Origin: Gemmobacter lanyuensis
GTDB lineage: Bacteria > Pseudomonadota > Alphaproteobacteria > Rhodobacterales > Rhodobacteraceae
Length of the DNA: 64,000 nucleotides
Assembly (NCBI RefSeq): GCF_014652355.1
Contig: NZ_BMYQ01000003.1
Coordinates: forward strand, 124,001 to 188,000
Direction of reading: 5' to 3'
Each line of letters opens with the position of its first letter. The stretch's first letter is position 1. The position numbers and the translations under genes are program-made. Below, piece by piece: positions 46,361-55,641 of the stretch. The notes under the pieces are model-generated. The model saw only the letters and a list, made by a program, of their open reading frames with translations. It was not told where the DNA came from and did not search any database.

Positions 46361-47916
46361 TGCTTGAGCTTCAGCATGCTGATCTGGGTGGCGATCGACT
46401 GGAACACCGTCGCGATATCCAGCGAGCTGGCATCGTAATAATGCCCTGCATCGGTGGCACAGGCCTTGAGCTGCGCCTTGCCGTCTGTCGGGGCCTCGAA
46501 CCCGATGCCGAAGATCACCATGCCCGCAGATTTTGCGGCCGCGCAGATTTGCTGCAGGCGGGTGTTCTTGGTCGTCGCGTTGACGGTGTCGGTATAGGTT
46601 TCATACCAGGCCGCCGCCGTGCTGCCACGTGCCCGTTGCGTCACGAAGGCCAGATATTGCGCGGTGGCATAGCTGAAGGCCTGTTGCCAGGTGGCGCGGG
46701 TGCCGCTGGCGGTGGTTGACCATGTGCCGGTCGAAACGCTGTAGAAATCGCTCGTACCGGTGCGTTCAGGCCAGTAATACGTGGCCAGCGTCTTGCTGGT
46801 GGTGCCGGTAAAGTAGAAGGGCGACAGGCCTGTCCCGTCATAGGGCGGGGTCACGCTGACGTCATAGGTGTTTTCCCCGTCGGTCATCACCACCAGCACC
46901 TTGATCGTATCCCCCGACACGGCATCCAGCGGCCGGCCGGCATAGGCTGAACTGACGGCATTGCGGCTGATCAGGCCGTTGACCAAGCCCCGCGCGCTGG
47001 GATCCAGCAGCAGCGCCCCCCATTTCACCCCCAGTTCGATCGAAGTATTCCCATCGACCTGCAGGTTGGTGATGCGGCTTTTCAGCGTCGTCGCATTGTC
47101 ACCCAGGGTGACAACCTCGTTGCGGGCATCGGCGTTGCAGTTTCGGATCTGCGGAGTCTTGTAGGCCGCATAGTTCGAGGTGCTCCAGATGAAGCCGTCG
47201 AAATGCGCGTTCTGGTGCAGCACGCTTGAGAGCGGCAGCGTGGTCGAGCTGAAGACCGAGCCGGGCAGTTCGAGACAGAAGGAGCTGTCATGCTTTTCGG
47301 TCGTGCCGGTGAACAGGTCGCGGACGTTACGCCCCACGTTGACCTGCGTGCTGTAGGGCACGATGGACATCGTGACCTTTCCGGCTTCGGAATTGTTGAA
47401 GATCGTATCCACGAAGCTGCGTGCGGCGGGGCGCAGCGCCGTGATCCGCGAGCCATCCATGGAGCCCGACACGTCCAGCACGAGGGACACCTCGACGTTC
47501 GAAATCCGCTCTTCGGCCTGGCTGTCGGCTGCGACGGAAAAATCCTGCACGCCCATCATCGACATGAAGAAGGGCTTGGTGTCGGCTGCGGCCGTGGCGG
47601 TCACGTTCTTGAAGTTCAACCCGCGGCTGACCGTGACCGAGGTGAGGTATTGCGTCAGGCTGGCCTTGTCGAAATAGTCACGCACCACGGTTGCCGGGTC
47701 GAGCGTCTGTTTCAGGGCCGCCGCAGCCAGAACGCTGTTGTCGAGCGTCTGTTGCAGCATCACGCGTTTCTGTTCGTGGCGCATCACGTCAATCGCAAGG
47801 CCGCCGATCAGCATCATGGACGTGAAGATCATCGTCGAAAACGGCAGCATCGAACCTTCCTCGCCCTGGAGGAATTTCCGCAACAGCGGCACATGCGTCT
47901 TGCGCGTCATCGTCAT
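46357..47916 (-). CDS. TadG-like pilus assembly protein with VWA domain
   Basis: A 519-residue protein. Residues about 16-45 form the TadG N-terminal pseudopilin-like helix (EEGSMLPFSTMIFTSMMLIGG, then LAIDVMRHEQKR). From about residue 140 a von Willebrand A domain follows, with the MIDAS DVSGSM at 148-153, a later Thr-containing block and VVMTDGEN. The C-terminus has paired Cys residues. TadG is envelope-anchored and associated with Flp/Tad pilus assembly or adhesion. It is the first gene of the three-gene operon; tadA, B, C, Z and flp are not in this window. Confidence 0.9.
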   Translation of the reverse strand: MTMTRKTHVPLLRKFLQGEEGSMLPFSTMIFTSMMLIGGLAIDVMRHEQKRVMLQQTLDNSVLAAAALKQTLDPATVVRDYFDKASLTQYLTSVTVSRGLNFKNVTATAAADTKPFFMSMMGVQDFSVAADSQAEERISNVEVSLVLDVSGSMDGSRITALRPAARSFVDTIFNNSEAGKVTMSIVPYSTQVNVGRNVRDLFTGTTEKHDSSFCLELPGSVFSSTTLPLSSVLHQNAHFDGFIWSTSNYAAYKTPQIRNCNADARNEVVTLGDNATTLKSRITNLQVDGNTSIELGVKWGALLLDPSARGLVNGLISRNAVSSAYAGRPLDAVSGDTIKVLVVMTDGENTYDVSVTPPYDGTGLSPFYFTGTTSKTLATYYWPERTGTSDFYSVSTGTWSTTASGTRATWQQAFSYATAQYLAFVTQRARGSTAAAWYETYTDTVNATTKNTRLQQICAAAKSAGMVIFGIGFEAPTDGKAQLKACATDAGHYYDASSLDIATVFQSIATQISMLKLKQ

Positions 47917-48395
47917 GTCACACCCTTCTTCGGCCTTTTCGGCCTGACCTTTACGCGAACACCATCCGAATTGCCGTATCTTGGCACCCCGGGCGTCAGG
48001 TAATCATCCATTCGACATAAGGCTTTGGACTTCGGGCATAAATGTGGCGAAGTTGCGGGAACTGCTAGGAAAATCCGACATTGGGATGTGCAATCCGGGG
48101 TTTGGTCCGCGAATTGTGGTCAAGGTCGAAACAGACCGCCGCCTTTCCGCCCGAATTGGGGGCCGTGGGGGGCATTTCGCACGATGATCCCGAATCGATG
48201 TCAATGGCGCGAATGAATAAAAGACCATCCTTTCGGCTGGTTCAGGGTGGCCCGTCCGCAGGGCTGGGGCGTGTCCTGCCCAATGCATAGGCAGGGGCAC
48301 GGCGGGTGGCCCGCCATTTTGCCCCATTTCATTGACTTTTCGGCCCGGCCTTGCCACATCGCCCCCGAGCAGAATTCACAAGACAGGGCGCCAGA
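47917..48395. other. 479-bp divergent intergenic region
   Basis: It holds the promoter regions of the tadG-type operon (leftward) and the small membrane protein gene (rightward). It is AT-richer than its surroundings at 47960-48240. A small hairpin GGCGGG-TGG-CCCGCC lies at 48303-48317, and a TTGACT box at 48333-48338 could be the -35 of the rightward gene. Open frames inside (for example 48025-48216) have no good ribosome site and are not called. Confidence 0.55.
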
Positions 48396-48827
48396 ATGAC
48401 CCATACCCTTGCCGGGCTGTTCCGCAGCCTGTTTCCCGCCATTTGTTCGGCACTGGCCCTTATCGTCCTCGGGGGGGCGGGGCTTTACTATTTTGCCACC
48501 GGCTTTGCGTTCAGCGCGATTGTGATGGCGCTGGGGGGGCTGGCCGCGCTGGTCGCGCTTTTCGGGCTGGTGGCGCTTCAGATCGAGAACAATGATCTCT
48601 TGCACCGCATCGCCGAAGCCGCCGAGGGGCAGGCTGCCGGTGCCATGGTGCGTCCGGTTGGCGGCCAGGTGGCGCCGACCCTGCCTGCCGTGCCGGATGA
48701 ACCGGAAGATCTGGGCCCGACGCTGGTCGCCCGCCGGATCATCGCCACGCCGCGTCGCGCCCAGCCTGCCGCTGCTGTCGGCCGGATCGAACCTGTCGTG
48801 ACCGTGCAGCGCCGCGCCGGGGTCTGA
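48396..48827 (+). CDS. Membrane protein of unknown function
   Basis: A 143-residue protein with two adjacent hydrophobic helices (about 10-35 and 38-62) joined by a short turn, followed by a polar, Pro/Ala/Arg-rich cytoplasmic tail that starts with QIENNDLLHRIAEAAEG. I recognise no family. It starts at ATG 48396 with only a weak ribosome site and lies 32 bp before the M20 gene, so the two may be co-transcribed. Confidence 0.65.
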   Translation: MTHTLAGLFRSLFPAICSALALIVLGGAGLYYFATGFAFSAIVMALGGLAALVALFGLVALQIENNDLLHRIAEAAEGQAAGAMVRPVGGQVAPTLPAVPDEPEDLGPTLVARRIIATPRRAQPAAAVGRIEPVVTVQRRAGV

Positions 48828-48859
48828 CCCCGTTTTCCCGTTTCCCACCGGAGGTGGAC

Positions 48860-50002
48860 ATGCTGTCGAATGCTGATCTTGCTGCGCTGGTCGCCTTCCG
48901 CCACGCCCTGCACCGCCAGCCCGAAGTTTCGGGCGAAGAAATGGCCACCGCCGCCGCTGTTCGTGCCTTTACCGCCGATACCGGCCCAGATGCCGTGATC
49001 GAAGGGCTGGGCGGTCATGGCCTTGCGCTGGTCTATCATGGTGCGGCCCCCGGGCCGACGGTCCTGATCCGCTCCGAGCTTGACGCCCTGCCGATCGAGG
49101 AAATCGGAGATTTGCCGCATCGGTCGCAGATCACGGGGAAAGGGCATCTATGCGGCCATGACGGGCACAGCACCATCCTGTGCGGTGTGGCGCGGCTTCT
49201 GGGCCGCGCGCGGCCCGCGCGCGGGCGGGTCGTGCTGATGTTCCAGCCGGCCGAAGAAACCGGCGCGGGTGCGGCGGCGGTGTTGGCGGATCCTCGGTTT
49301 TCGGACCTTGTGCCCGATTACGCCTTTTCGCTGCACAATCTTCCCGGGCTGCCACTGGGCCGCGCCGCCATTGCGGCGGGGCCTGCGAATTGCGCCTCGG
49401 TCGGGATGCGGCTGCGGTTTCTGGGCCGCACGTCCCATGCCGCAGAGCCGCACAAGGGGGTGACGCCCGGTCCGGCCTTGGGGCGGCTGATCCCGGCGCT
49501 GCTGGCGCTGGGGCAGGGCGGTGATCTGGGGCCTGCCTTCCGGTTGGTGACGTTGACCCATCTGCGGATGGGCGAACCCGCCTTCGGCATCACCCCGGGC
49601 GAGGCCGAGCTCTGGGCCACGCTGCGCACCATGACGGATGCGGGCATGGCCGATCTGCGCGCGCGCGCCGTTGCGCTGGTCGAGGCCGAAGCCGCGGCCG
49701 AGGGGCTGGGGCTTGAGATCACCTGGCACGACGATTTCGCCGCCTGCACCAATGACCCCGAGGCCACCGCCCTGATGCGCGCCGCGCTGGAGGGGGCGGG
49801 TGTGCCGCTGATTTCGGCCGAGCCGATGCGCGCATCCGAGGATTTCGGGCGTTTCGGCACCGTTGCCAAGGCGGCGATGTTCTGGCTTGGCTCTGGCGAG
49901 GATCACCCCGCGCTGCATTACCCCGATTACGATTTCTCCGATGACCTGATCGCCATCGGCACCCGTGCCTTTGATCGGGTGATCCGGGATCTGCTGGGCT
50001 AG
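48860..50002 (+). CDS. M20-family amidohydrolase
   Basis: A 380-residue di-metal amidohydrolase. Metal ligands are C98, H100 and H103 in GHLCGHDGHSTIL and E132/E133 in FQPAEETGAG, with further conserved residues in SLHNLPGLPLG and SHAAEPHKGVTP. This is the hippurate/N-acyl-amino-acid hydrolase (IAA-amino-acid hydrolase-like) branch. It removes an acyl group from an amino acid or related amide; the substrate is unknown. The ATG at 48860 is preceded by GGAGG with 5 nt spacing. Its stop codon overlaps the stop of the convergent CHAD gene in CTAG. Confidence 0.93.
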   Translation: MLSNADLAALVAFRHALHRQPEVSGEEMATAAAVRAFTADTGPDAVIEGLGGHGLALVYHGAAPGPTVLIRSELDALPIEEIGDLPHRSQITGKGHLCGHDGHSTILCGVARLLGRARPARGRVVLMFQPAEETGAGAAAVLADPRFSDLVPDYAFSLHNLPGLPLGRAAIAAGPANCASVGMRLRFLGRTSHAAEPHKGVTPGPALGRLIPALLALGQGGDLGPAFRLVTLTHLRMGEPAFGITPGEAELWATLRTMTDAGMADLRARAVALVEAEAAAEGLGLEITWHDDFAACTNDPEATALMRAALEGAGVPLISAEPMRASEDFGRFGTVAKAAMFWLGSGEDHPALHYPDYDFSDDLIAIGTRAFDRVIRDLLG

Positions 50003-50883
50003 GCGGCCCCACCCAGCTGGGCGCGCCAGACCTTCCACCATTTGACCCAAAGGTCGGCGATCTCTTCCGGCTCGCCCGCGAAGAGACGCGCGCCAAGGGG
50101 GAAGGCCATCGCTTCGATTCCGGTCTGGGCATCCTGAATGCGCGCCGTCAGAAGGTCGGCGGCTTCGGGCGGCAGCACCGCTGGGGCGAGCGGGGCAAGA
50201 TGCGCGCGCAGCTCTGCCAGATCGTGATGATCGCCAAGGGCCACGGCCAGGCGATCGGCCTCGGCAGCAAGGGGGCGCAGAACCTCGGGCCAGATGGGCT
50301 GCAGAAGGCGGGCCTGATACCAGTGATCCTTGGCGCGCTTGCGCCAGTCGTGCAGGGCCTCGGCCTCACGGCTGTCGCGCGCGGTCCGCATGGCGCGGCG
50401 CGCCCGTAGGCGGGTTTCGGCCAGCCCCTGCATCAGGATGCGGCGGTCGTTGCCCGTGACCTCCCACCCCTCGACGCGGAGGGCGAGGCTGGCGAAAACC
50501 GCCTGCAGGTCGGGCGTCGGTTGCCGTGCCGCAGCGGCCTCGGTCAGAAGGTGCGCCCGCAGCGGGGCAAGGCAGGGCAGATCGGCGCCCGCCACCACCC
50601 GGTCAAAGGTGGCCAGCCGCACCGCTGCATCCCTTTGCCCGGCCAGCGCATGGCCCGCCGCACGCAGGATGGCGTTTTCGGCGGGCTGCACATCGGCCAG
50701 CCCCGCCCGCAAAAGCCGCAGCAAGGCGCGCAGCTTCTTGATCCCCTTGCGCGCGGTATGGATGGCCGCCGTATCTGCCGGGTCTTGTGACAGCGCGTCC
50801 TGGATCCGGGCGATCTCGGCCAGGGCGAGGCGGCGCATCCCTTGGGTCAGCGAGACATCGCTCAGCTCGAAACGGTAAGGCAT
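49999..50883 (-). CDS. CHAD-domain protein
   Basis: A 294-residue, all-helical, positively charged protein. The CHAD pattern is AAIHTARKGIKKLRALLRLLR (conserved His, Arg/Lys) and a second LHDWRKRAKDHWYQARLL with GDHHDLAELRAHL. There is no CYTH domain, so it is a stand-alone CHAD protein. CHAD proteins bind inorganic polyphosphate and often sit on polyphosphate granules. The start MPYRFELSDVSL at 50883 fits the family. It is convergent with the M20 gene and divergent from the beta-helix gene. Confidence 0.9.
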   Translation of the reverse strand: MPYRFELSDVSLTQGMRRLALAEIARIQDALSQDPADTAAIHTARKGIKKLRALLRLLRAGLADVQPAENAILRAAGHALAGQRDAAVRLATFDRVVAGADLPCLAPLRAHLLTEAAAARQPTPDLQAVFASLALRVEGWEVTGNDRRILMQGLAETRLRARRAMRTARDSREAEALHDWRKRAKDHWYQARLLQPIWPEVLRPLAAEADRLAVALGDHHDLAELRAHLAPLAPAVLPPEAADLLTARIQDAQTGIEAMAFPLGARLFAGEPEEIADLWVKWWKVWRAQLGGAA

Positions 50884-51115
50884 GGAGGCTCCGCAATCTG
50901 GTATTCGGTTTCGGGGGAGAGCTAGCCTCCGCCTGTAACGCCGAGATGACAGGCAGGTAACATGGGGGTGTGTGTCCCTGTCGCGCAACCCCTGCGTGTT
51001 GCGCGCGGGGGCAGGGCGGCGCACGGGGGGCTGACCCCCCGTTAACCCCGCGGCGGTAATCGTCCCACCAAGGACGCGCATTGCGCCGGGATACCGAGCC
51101 GAGGGGGCTTTCACG

Positions 51116-53401
51116 ATGAACATGGCGATTACCGATGGACTGATGCTGATGCCGCCGCCGTTTGCGGCAGGGCTGACGCAATGGTCGCGGGCGGACGGCA
51201 CGCCCGGCACCACCAGCTATGCCGGTGCGGCGGATGCCGCGCTTGTCCCGGCCGATCAGGATTTTGGCGGCTGTCTGGAGCTGCAGAAGACCGAGACGAC
51301 GCAGCGCTTGCGCTACAAGGGGGAAACGCCCTTCCGGCCGGGGCTTTACCTTCGGGTGACGGCACGGGTGAAGGCGGTTGCGGGCAATATGCCGGCGGTG
51401 CGGATCGCGGCCTATGCCGCGCGGGCAGACGGATCGTCGGTGGCGGTGCCGGTGACGGGGCCGCAGGTCACGCTGACCTCATACGGTGCGGTGGTCACGG
51501 TCAGCGCCATCGTGGGGTCGGGCAATCGCACGGGCGTGGACATGGTCTGGGGGACGGAACCCAGCTATGCCCATTTCGGCCTTGATCTGACTGGCGCGAA
51601 TGGCGGCATTATCCGGATCGACGATCTGGTGATCGAGGATGTGACCGCGATCTTCCATCGCAAGATGATCGACGTTGTGGATGTGCGCGACTATGGCGCG
51701 CTCGGCAATGGTACGACGGATGACCGCGCGGCCTTTGTGGCGGCGGATCAGGCGGCGGCGGGGCGGACGCTACTTGTTTCGGCCGGGACCTATCGCATCG
51801 GATCAAGCCTGACGCTGGACAGTGCGGTGCGCTTTGAAGGCACGGTCGCGCTGCCCGAGGCCGCGCGGCTGACCTGCACGCGGAACTATGATCTTGAGAC
51901 CTACAGCGCGGCCTTCGGCAGCGATCTTGAGGGCTTCCGCCGCGGGCTGCAATCGCTGTTCTATTTCAGCGACCATGTCGTCTTTGACCTGTCGGGCCGC
52001 AAGGTGGATCTTCCCGCGCCGCTGGACGTGGCGGCGCTTGCCGGTCTGACCAGCCTGACAAGCCGCCGGGTGCTGACCAATGGCCAGATCGGCGCGGCCA
52101 ATACCACCGCCTGGACGACCGATCAGGTGACCTCGGTCGCAAGCTACGCGCCAGCCTCTCCCACGCTGCTGACGGGGGTGGCGAATGTCGCCAATATCCC
52201 CGTGGGGTCGCGCGTCAGCGGCACTGGCGTCGGGCGTGAGGTCTATGTGCGGGCGCGCAACGTGGCGGCGGGGACACTGACGCTCAGCCAGCCGCTCTGG
52301 GGCGGTGCGGGGACGCGCAGCTATACCTTCCGGCGCTATAAATACCTGCTGGATTTCTCGGGTTTTGAGAACCTTGCCCGGTTTGAAATCACCGATATCG
52401 ATTTCAACTGTGCAGGCCGCGCAAGCGGGGTGATGCTGGCGAAATCGGGGCTGACCTTCCGCATCGCCGATTGTGTCTTCACCTCGCCCGCGGATCGGGG
52501 GATCACCTCGATCGGGTCGGGCTGTCAGGGCATGATCGTCGATCAGTGCCAGTTCCTGTCCGCGGAACAGGCGATGCCCGCGCAGAACCGCACTACCATT
52601 GCGCTGAACACCAATGCCAATGATGCGAAGCTTCGGGATAACCGCGTCGTGCGCTTTGCCCATTTCGCGGTGATGGGCGGTAATGGCAACCTGTTCAGCG
52701 GCAACCATTTCTTCGGCGGCGATGATGAAACCGACGGGCTGCGGCAGGCCGGGGTCGTGCTGACCAATCCCAATTGCAAGACCATGTTCACCGGCAATTA
52801 CATCGACAACAGCTGGATCGAATGGAGCAACGAATATGACCCCGAGCCGGGGTTCAGCACCGGCTTTTCCTTCGGGGCGCTGACGCTGACCGGCAATATC
52901 TTCACCTGCAACGATGTCTCGGCCGCCTTCCGCTGGATCGTGCTGCGCCCGCGCGGGCCGGGGCATTTCCTCAACGGGCTGGCGGTGGTGGGCAATGTGT
53001 TCCGCACCGTGAACGCGACCATCGACCGGGTGGAAAAGATCGACACCACGCAGGCCGGGCTGGATATGACGCGGGCGCGCAATATCGTCTTTGCCGCCAA
53101 TACGTTCAACGGCATCACCCAGCAGACGGTGAACCCGGTGACGCTCCGCCATGCGCAGAACACCGCCGCTGCCACCTGGACGGTGTCAAGCGCGGGCTAT
53201 CTGCCCTTTGGCGGGCGGGTCATGGCGGTGACATCGGTCCAGCCGGAAGGGCCGCTTGCCACGGCGGCGGGGACGGAAGGGTTCTGGTCCGGTTATGCCC
53301 GCCCGGAACAGGGGGCCGGGGCGGCCTCGGCCACATTGCATTGGCCACAGGCCCTGCGGGGTGTGGCGCAGGTGGTATTGCGGGGCGATCTGCCTGCGTG
53401 A
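51116..53401 (+). CDS. Right-handed beta-helix protein, possible GTA/phage-type spike
   Basis: A 761-residue protein without a signal peptide or membrane segment. Residues about 1-180 form a beta-rich domain (carbohydrate-binding-module-like) starting ITDGLMLMPPPFAAGL. Residues about 185-240 contain the pectate-lyase-3 / GH28-related entry sequence VRDYGALGNGTTDDRAAF. The middle, to about 680, repeats short beta-helix rungs with many NxF/NxI turns. The C-terminus is another beta domain. The same overall build is found in phage tailspikes and in head-spike proteins of the Rhodobacter gene transfer agent, and related proteins are widespread in Rhodobacteraceae. A cytosolic polysaccharide-active enzyme is the alternative. 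It stands alone, divergent from the CHAD gene. Confidence 0.72.
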   Translation: MNMAITDGLMLMPPPFAAGLTQWSRADGTPGTTSYAGAADAALVPADQDFGGCLELQKTETTQRLRYKGETPFRPGLYLRVTARVKAVAGNMPAVRIAAYAARADGSSVAVPVTGPQVTLTSYGAVVTVSAIVGSGNRTGVDMVWGTEPSYAHFGLDLTGANGGIIRIDDLVIEDVTAIFHRKMIDVVDVRDYGALGNGTTDDRAAFVAADQAAAGRTLLVSAGTYRIGSSLTLDSAVRFEGTVALPEAARLTCTRNYDLETYSAAFGSDLEGFRRGLQSLFYFSDHVVFDLSGRKVDLPAPLDVAALAGLTSLTSRRVLTNGQIGAANTTAWTTDQVTSVASYAPASPTLLTGVANVANIPVGSRVSGTGVGREVYVRARNVAAGTLTLSQPLWGGAGTRSYTFRRYKYLLDFSGFENLARFEITDIDFNCAGRASGVMLAKSGLTFRIADCVFTSPADRGITSIGSGCQGMIVDQCQFLSAEQAMPAQNRTTIALNTNANDAKLRDNRVVRFAHFAVMGGNGNLFSGNHFFGGDDETDGLRQAGVVLTNPNCKTMFTGNYIDNSWIEWSNEYDPEPGFSTGFSFGALTLTGNIFTCNDVSAAFRWIVLRPRGPGHFLNGLAVVGNVFRTVNATIDRVEKIDTTQAGLDMTRARNIVFAANTFNGITQQTVNPVTLRHAQNTAAATWTVSSAGYLPFGGRVMAVTSVQPEGPLATAAGTEGFWSGYARPEQGAGAASATLHWPQALRGVAQVVLRGDLPA

Positions 53402-53438
53402 TCCGATCTGCCGATCAGAGGCCCTGCGGGGCCTCTTC

Positions 53439-53933
53439 TCACATGGCGAGATCGGCGGGCGACAGGTGGTGGGCGCGCCCGAAACCGCCATTCAGCAGGG
53501 CCGAGACCGGGCGGAGGCGGGCAAAGGTGAAATCGGCGAAGTCGATGTAAAGCTTGGCCTTGGGGTGATGGGTCAGCCAGTGATCGCGCAGGGCCGCATG
53601 AACGGGGTCGGTGCGGTCAACAAATTCGGCCGTGACGCGCAGCATCAGGCGCGGGTGGGTCAGCGGGTCGCCCTTGTCACCCGGTTCGCCCACCATCACC
53701 GCTGCTGCCGGATGGGCGACCAGCGCCGCATGATGCGCCGACAGCGCCGAAACCAGCGTCACCGGCATTCCGTCGGGGCCAAGGCCAAAGGCGATACGGC
53801 TGATCCCCGCCGTGCCGGTGGCCGGGTCGGTATAGGCCAGCGCCGCATGGCGGGCGTTTTGCAGCAGGCCCTGCGTAAGGGCGCGCGCCTCGGCATCGGC
53901 GGGTTGCACGGGATCGGGGCGTTTATCGGGCAT
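53439..53933 (-). CDS. HugZ/pyridoxamine-phosphate-oxidase-like protein
   Basis: A 164-residue split-barrel protein. It has TQGLLQNARHAALAYTDPATG near the N-terminus, ISRIAFGLGPDGMPVTLVSALSAHH and GDPLTHPRLMLRVTAEF, the usual HugZ N-terminal half. It lacks the C-terminal DUF2470 (heme-binding) domain of full HugZ. Probable FMN or heme binding; function unproven. The start MPDKRPDPVQ at 53933 is favoured over an upstream ATG at 53954. It is convergent with the beta-helix gene and divergent from the SulP gene. Confidence 0.85.
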   Translation of the reverse strand: MPDKRPDPVQPADAEARALTQGLLQNARHAALAYTDPATGTAGISRIAFGLGPDGMPVTLVSALSAHHAALVAHPAAAVMVGEPGDKGDPLTHPRLMLRVTAEFVDRTDPVHAALRDHWLTHHPKAKLYIDFADFTFARLRPVSALLNGGFGRAHHLSPADLAM

Positions 53934-54012
53934 GACAATCCGGCATGGGTGCAAAGGTTGACAGCAGCGGGTCAGAGGCGTCTGGTGGTGAAAACATCGC
54001 TACAGGCGCGCC

Positions 54013-55641
54013 ATGTCCGAGACAAGCCGTTCCGTCGCCGCAGGGGCCAACCCCTTCCTGCCGAAGCTGATCACTGTTTTGCGCGAAGGCTATGGCCTTG
54101 CCGCGCTGCGCGCCGATGCTGTGGCGGGGCTGACCGTTGCCATTGTTGCATTGCCCCTGTCGATGGCGATTGCCATCGCCAGCGGGGTCGGGCCGGAGCG
54201 CGGGCTTTACACGGCGATTGCGGGCGGGTTCCTCGTGTCGGTTCTGGGCGGATCGCGCTACCAGATCGGCGGGCCTGCGGGTGCCTTCATCGTGCTGGTC
54301 GCGGCCTGTGTGGCGCAGATCGGGGTGCCGGGGTTGATCCTGGCCACGGTGATGTCCGGGGTGTTGCTTGTGGCGCTGGGGCTGGCGCGGCTGGGCAGCT
54401 ACATCCGCTTCATCCCCTATCCGGTGACCCTGGGCTTTACCGCGGGGATTGCCGTCATCATCTTCTCCAGCCAACTGCGGGATCTGTTCGGGCTGGCGCT
54501 GGCCGCGCCAGAGCCGGGGCCGCTGCTGCCCAAGCTGGGGGCTTTGTGGGCGGCGCGGGGCACGCACTCGCCCGCGGCGGTGGGGGTCAGCCTTGGCACC
54601 ATCGCGCTGATCATGGGGCTTCGGGCGCTGGCGCCGCGCTGGCCGGGGATGTTGATCGCGGTGGCGGGGATGAGCGCTCTGGCCGCGCTTGGCCTGCCGG
54701 TCGCCACCATTGGCAGCACCTTTGGCGCCTTGCCGCGCACCTTGCCCATGCCGGCGCTGCCCGAAATCACGTGGACGACGGTGCAGGCCGCCGCCCCCTG
54801 GGCCTTCAGCTTTACCTTGCTGGGGGCGATCGAATCCCTCCTCTCGGCGGTGGTGGCCGATGGCATGTCAGGCCGCCAGCACCGCCCCAATGCCGAGCTT
54901 GTGGCGCAGGGCATCGCCAATATCGGATCGGGGCTTTTTGGCGGGATCTGCGTCACCGGCACCATTGCCCGCACGGCGACCAATGTGCGCGCGGGGTCGC
55001 GGGGGCCGGTGTCGGGCGTGCTGCATGCGGTGTTTCTGGCGCTGGCGCTGCTGATCGCGGCGCCTTTGGCCGGTCATATCCCCCTGGCCGCGCTGGCGGG
55101 GGTGCTGGTCACCGTGGCCTGGAACATGGCCGAGCGGCACGAGATCGCAGCTCTGATCCGCAGCAGCCGGACCGACGCCGCGATTTTGGCCGTGACCTTC
55201 CTTCTGGTGCTGTTCCGCGACCTGACCGAGGGCATTGTCGTGGGCTTTGCGCTGTCGGGGCTCGTGTTCCTCAAGCGGATGTCGGATGCCACGGCCATCA
55301 ACCTGCATCACACCCGCGCGGCCGATCATCACCGGGTCTATGCCCTGACCGGCCCGTTCTTCTTCGGTGCCGCCGCGCGGCTGAGCGCCGCGCTGGACCG
55401 CATCGCCGACCAGCCCCGAACCGTCATTCTGGATTTCACGGCGGTGCCGCTGGTCGACAGTTCGGGCGCCCGCAGCCTTGTCCTTCTGGCCGAGAAACTG
55501 GAGCGTCTTGGCGGAACGTTGTGGATTGCGGGCGCGCAGGCCGAGGTGGCCACGATTTTGCGGGCCGCAGGTCTGGACGCCACCCGCTGCCGCCAGTTTC
55601 CCGATCTGGACAGCGCAGAACAGGCGCTTCTGACGGCCTGA
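54013..55641 (+). CDS. SulP-family anion transporter with STAS domain
   Basis: A 542-residue membrane protein. About 12 hydrophobic helices (residues about 28-420) include the SulP motif GLTVAIVALPLSMAIAIASGV, PERGLYTAIAGGF and LLGAIESLLSAVVADGMSG. A C-terminal STAS domain (about 435-540, VDSSGARSLVLLAEKLERLGG) regulates transport. SulP proteins move sulfate, bicarbonate, dicarboxylates or other anions with Na+ or H+. With no carbonic anhydrase or cys gene nearby the substrate is open. Confidence 0.94.
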   Translation: MSETSRSVAAGANPFLPKLITVLREGYGLAALRADAVAGLTVAIVALPLSMAIAIASGVGPERGLYTAIAGGFLVSVLGGSRYQIGGPAGAFIVLVAACVAQIGVPGLILATVMSGVLLVALGLARLGSYIRFIPYPVTLGFTAGIAVIIFSSQLRDLFGLALAAPEPGPLLPKLGALWAARGTHSPAAVGVSLGTIALIMGLRALAPRWPGMLIAVAGMSALAALGLPVATIGSTFGALPRTLPMPALPEITWTTVQAAAPWAFSFTLLGAIESLLSAVVADGMSGRQHRPNAELVAQGIANIGSGLFGGICVTGTIARTATNVRAGSRGPVSGVLHAVFLALALLIAAPLAGHIPLAALAGVLVTVAWNMAERHEIAALIRSSRTDAAILAVTFLLVLFRDLTEGIVVGFALSGLVFLKRMSDATAINLHHTRAADHHRVYALTGPFFFGAAARLSAALDRIADQPRTVILDFTAVPLVDSSGARSLVLLAEKLERLGGTLWIAGAQAEVATILRAAGLDATRCRQFPDLDSAEQALLTA

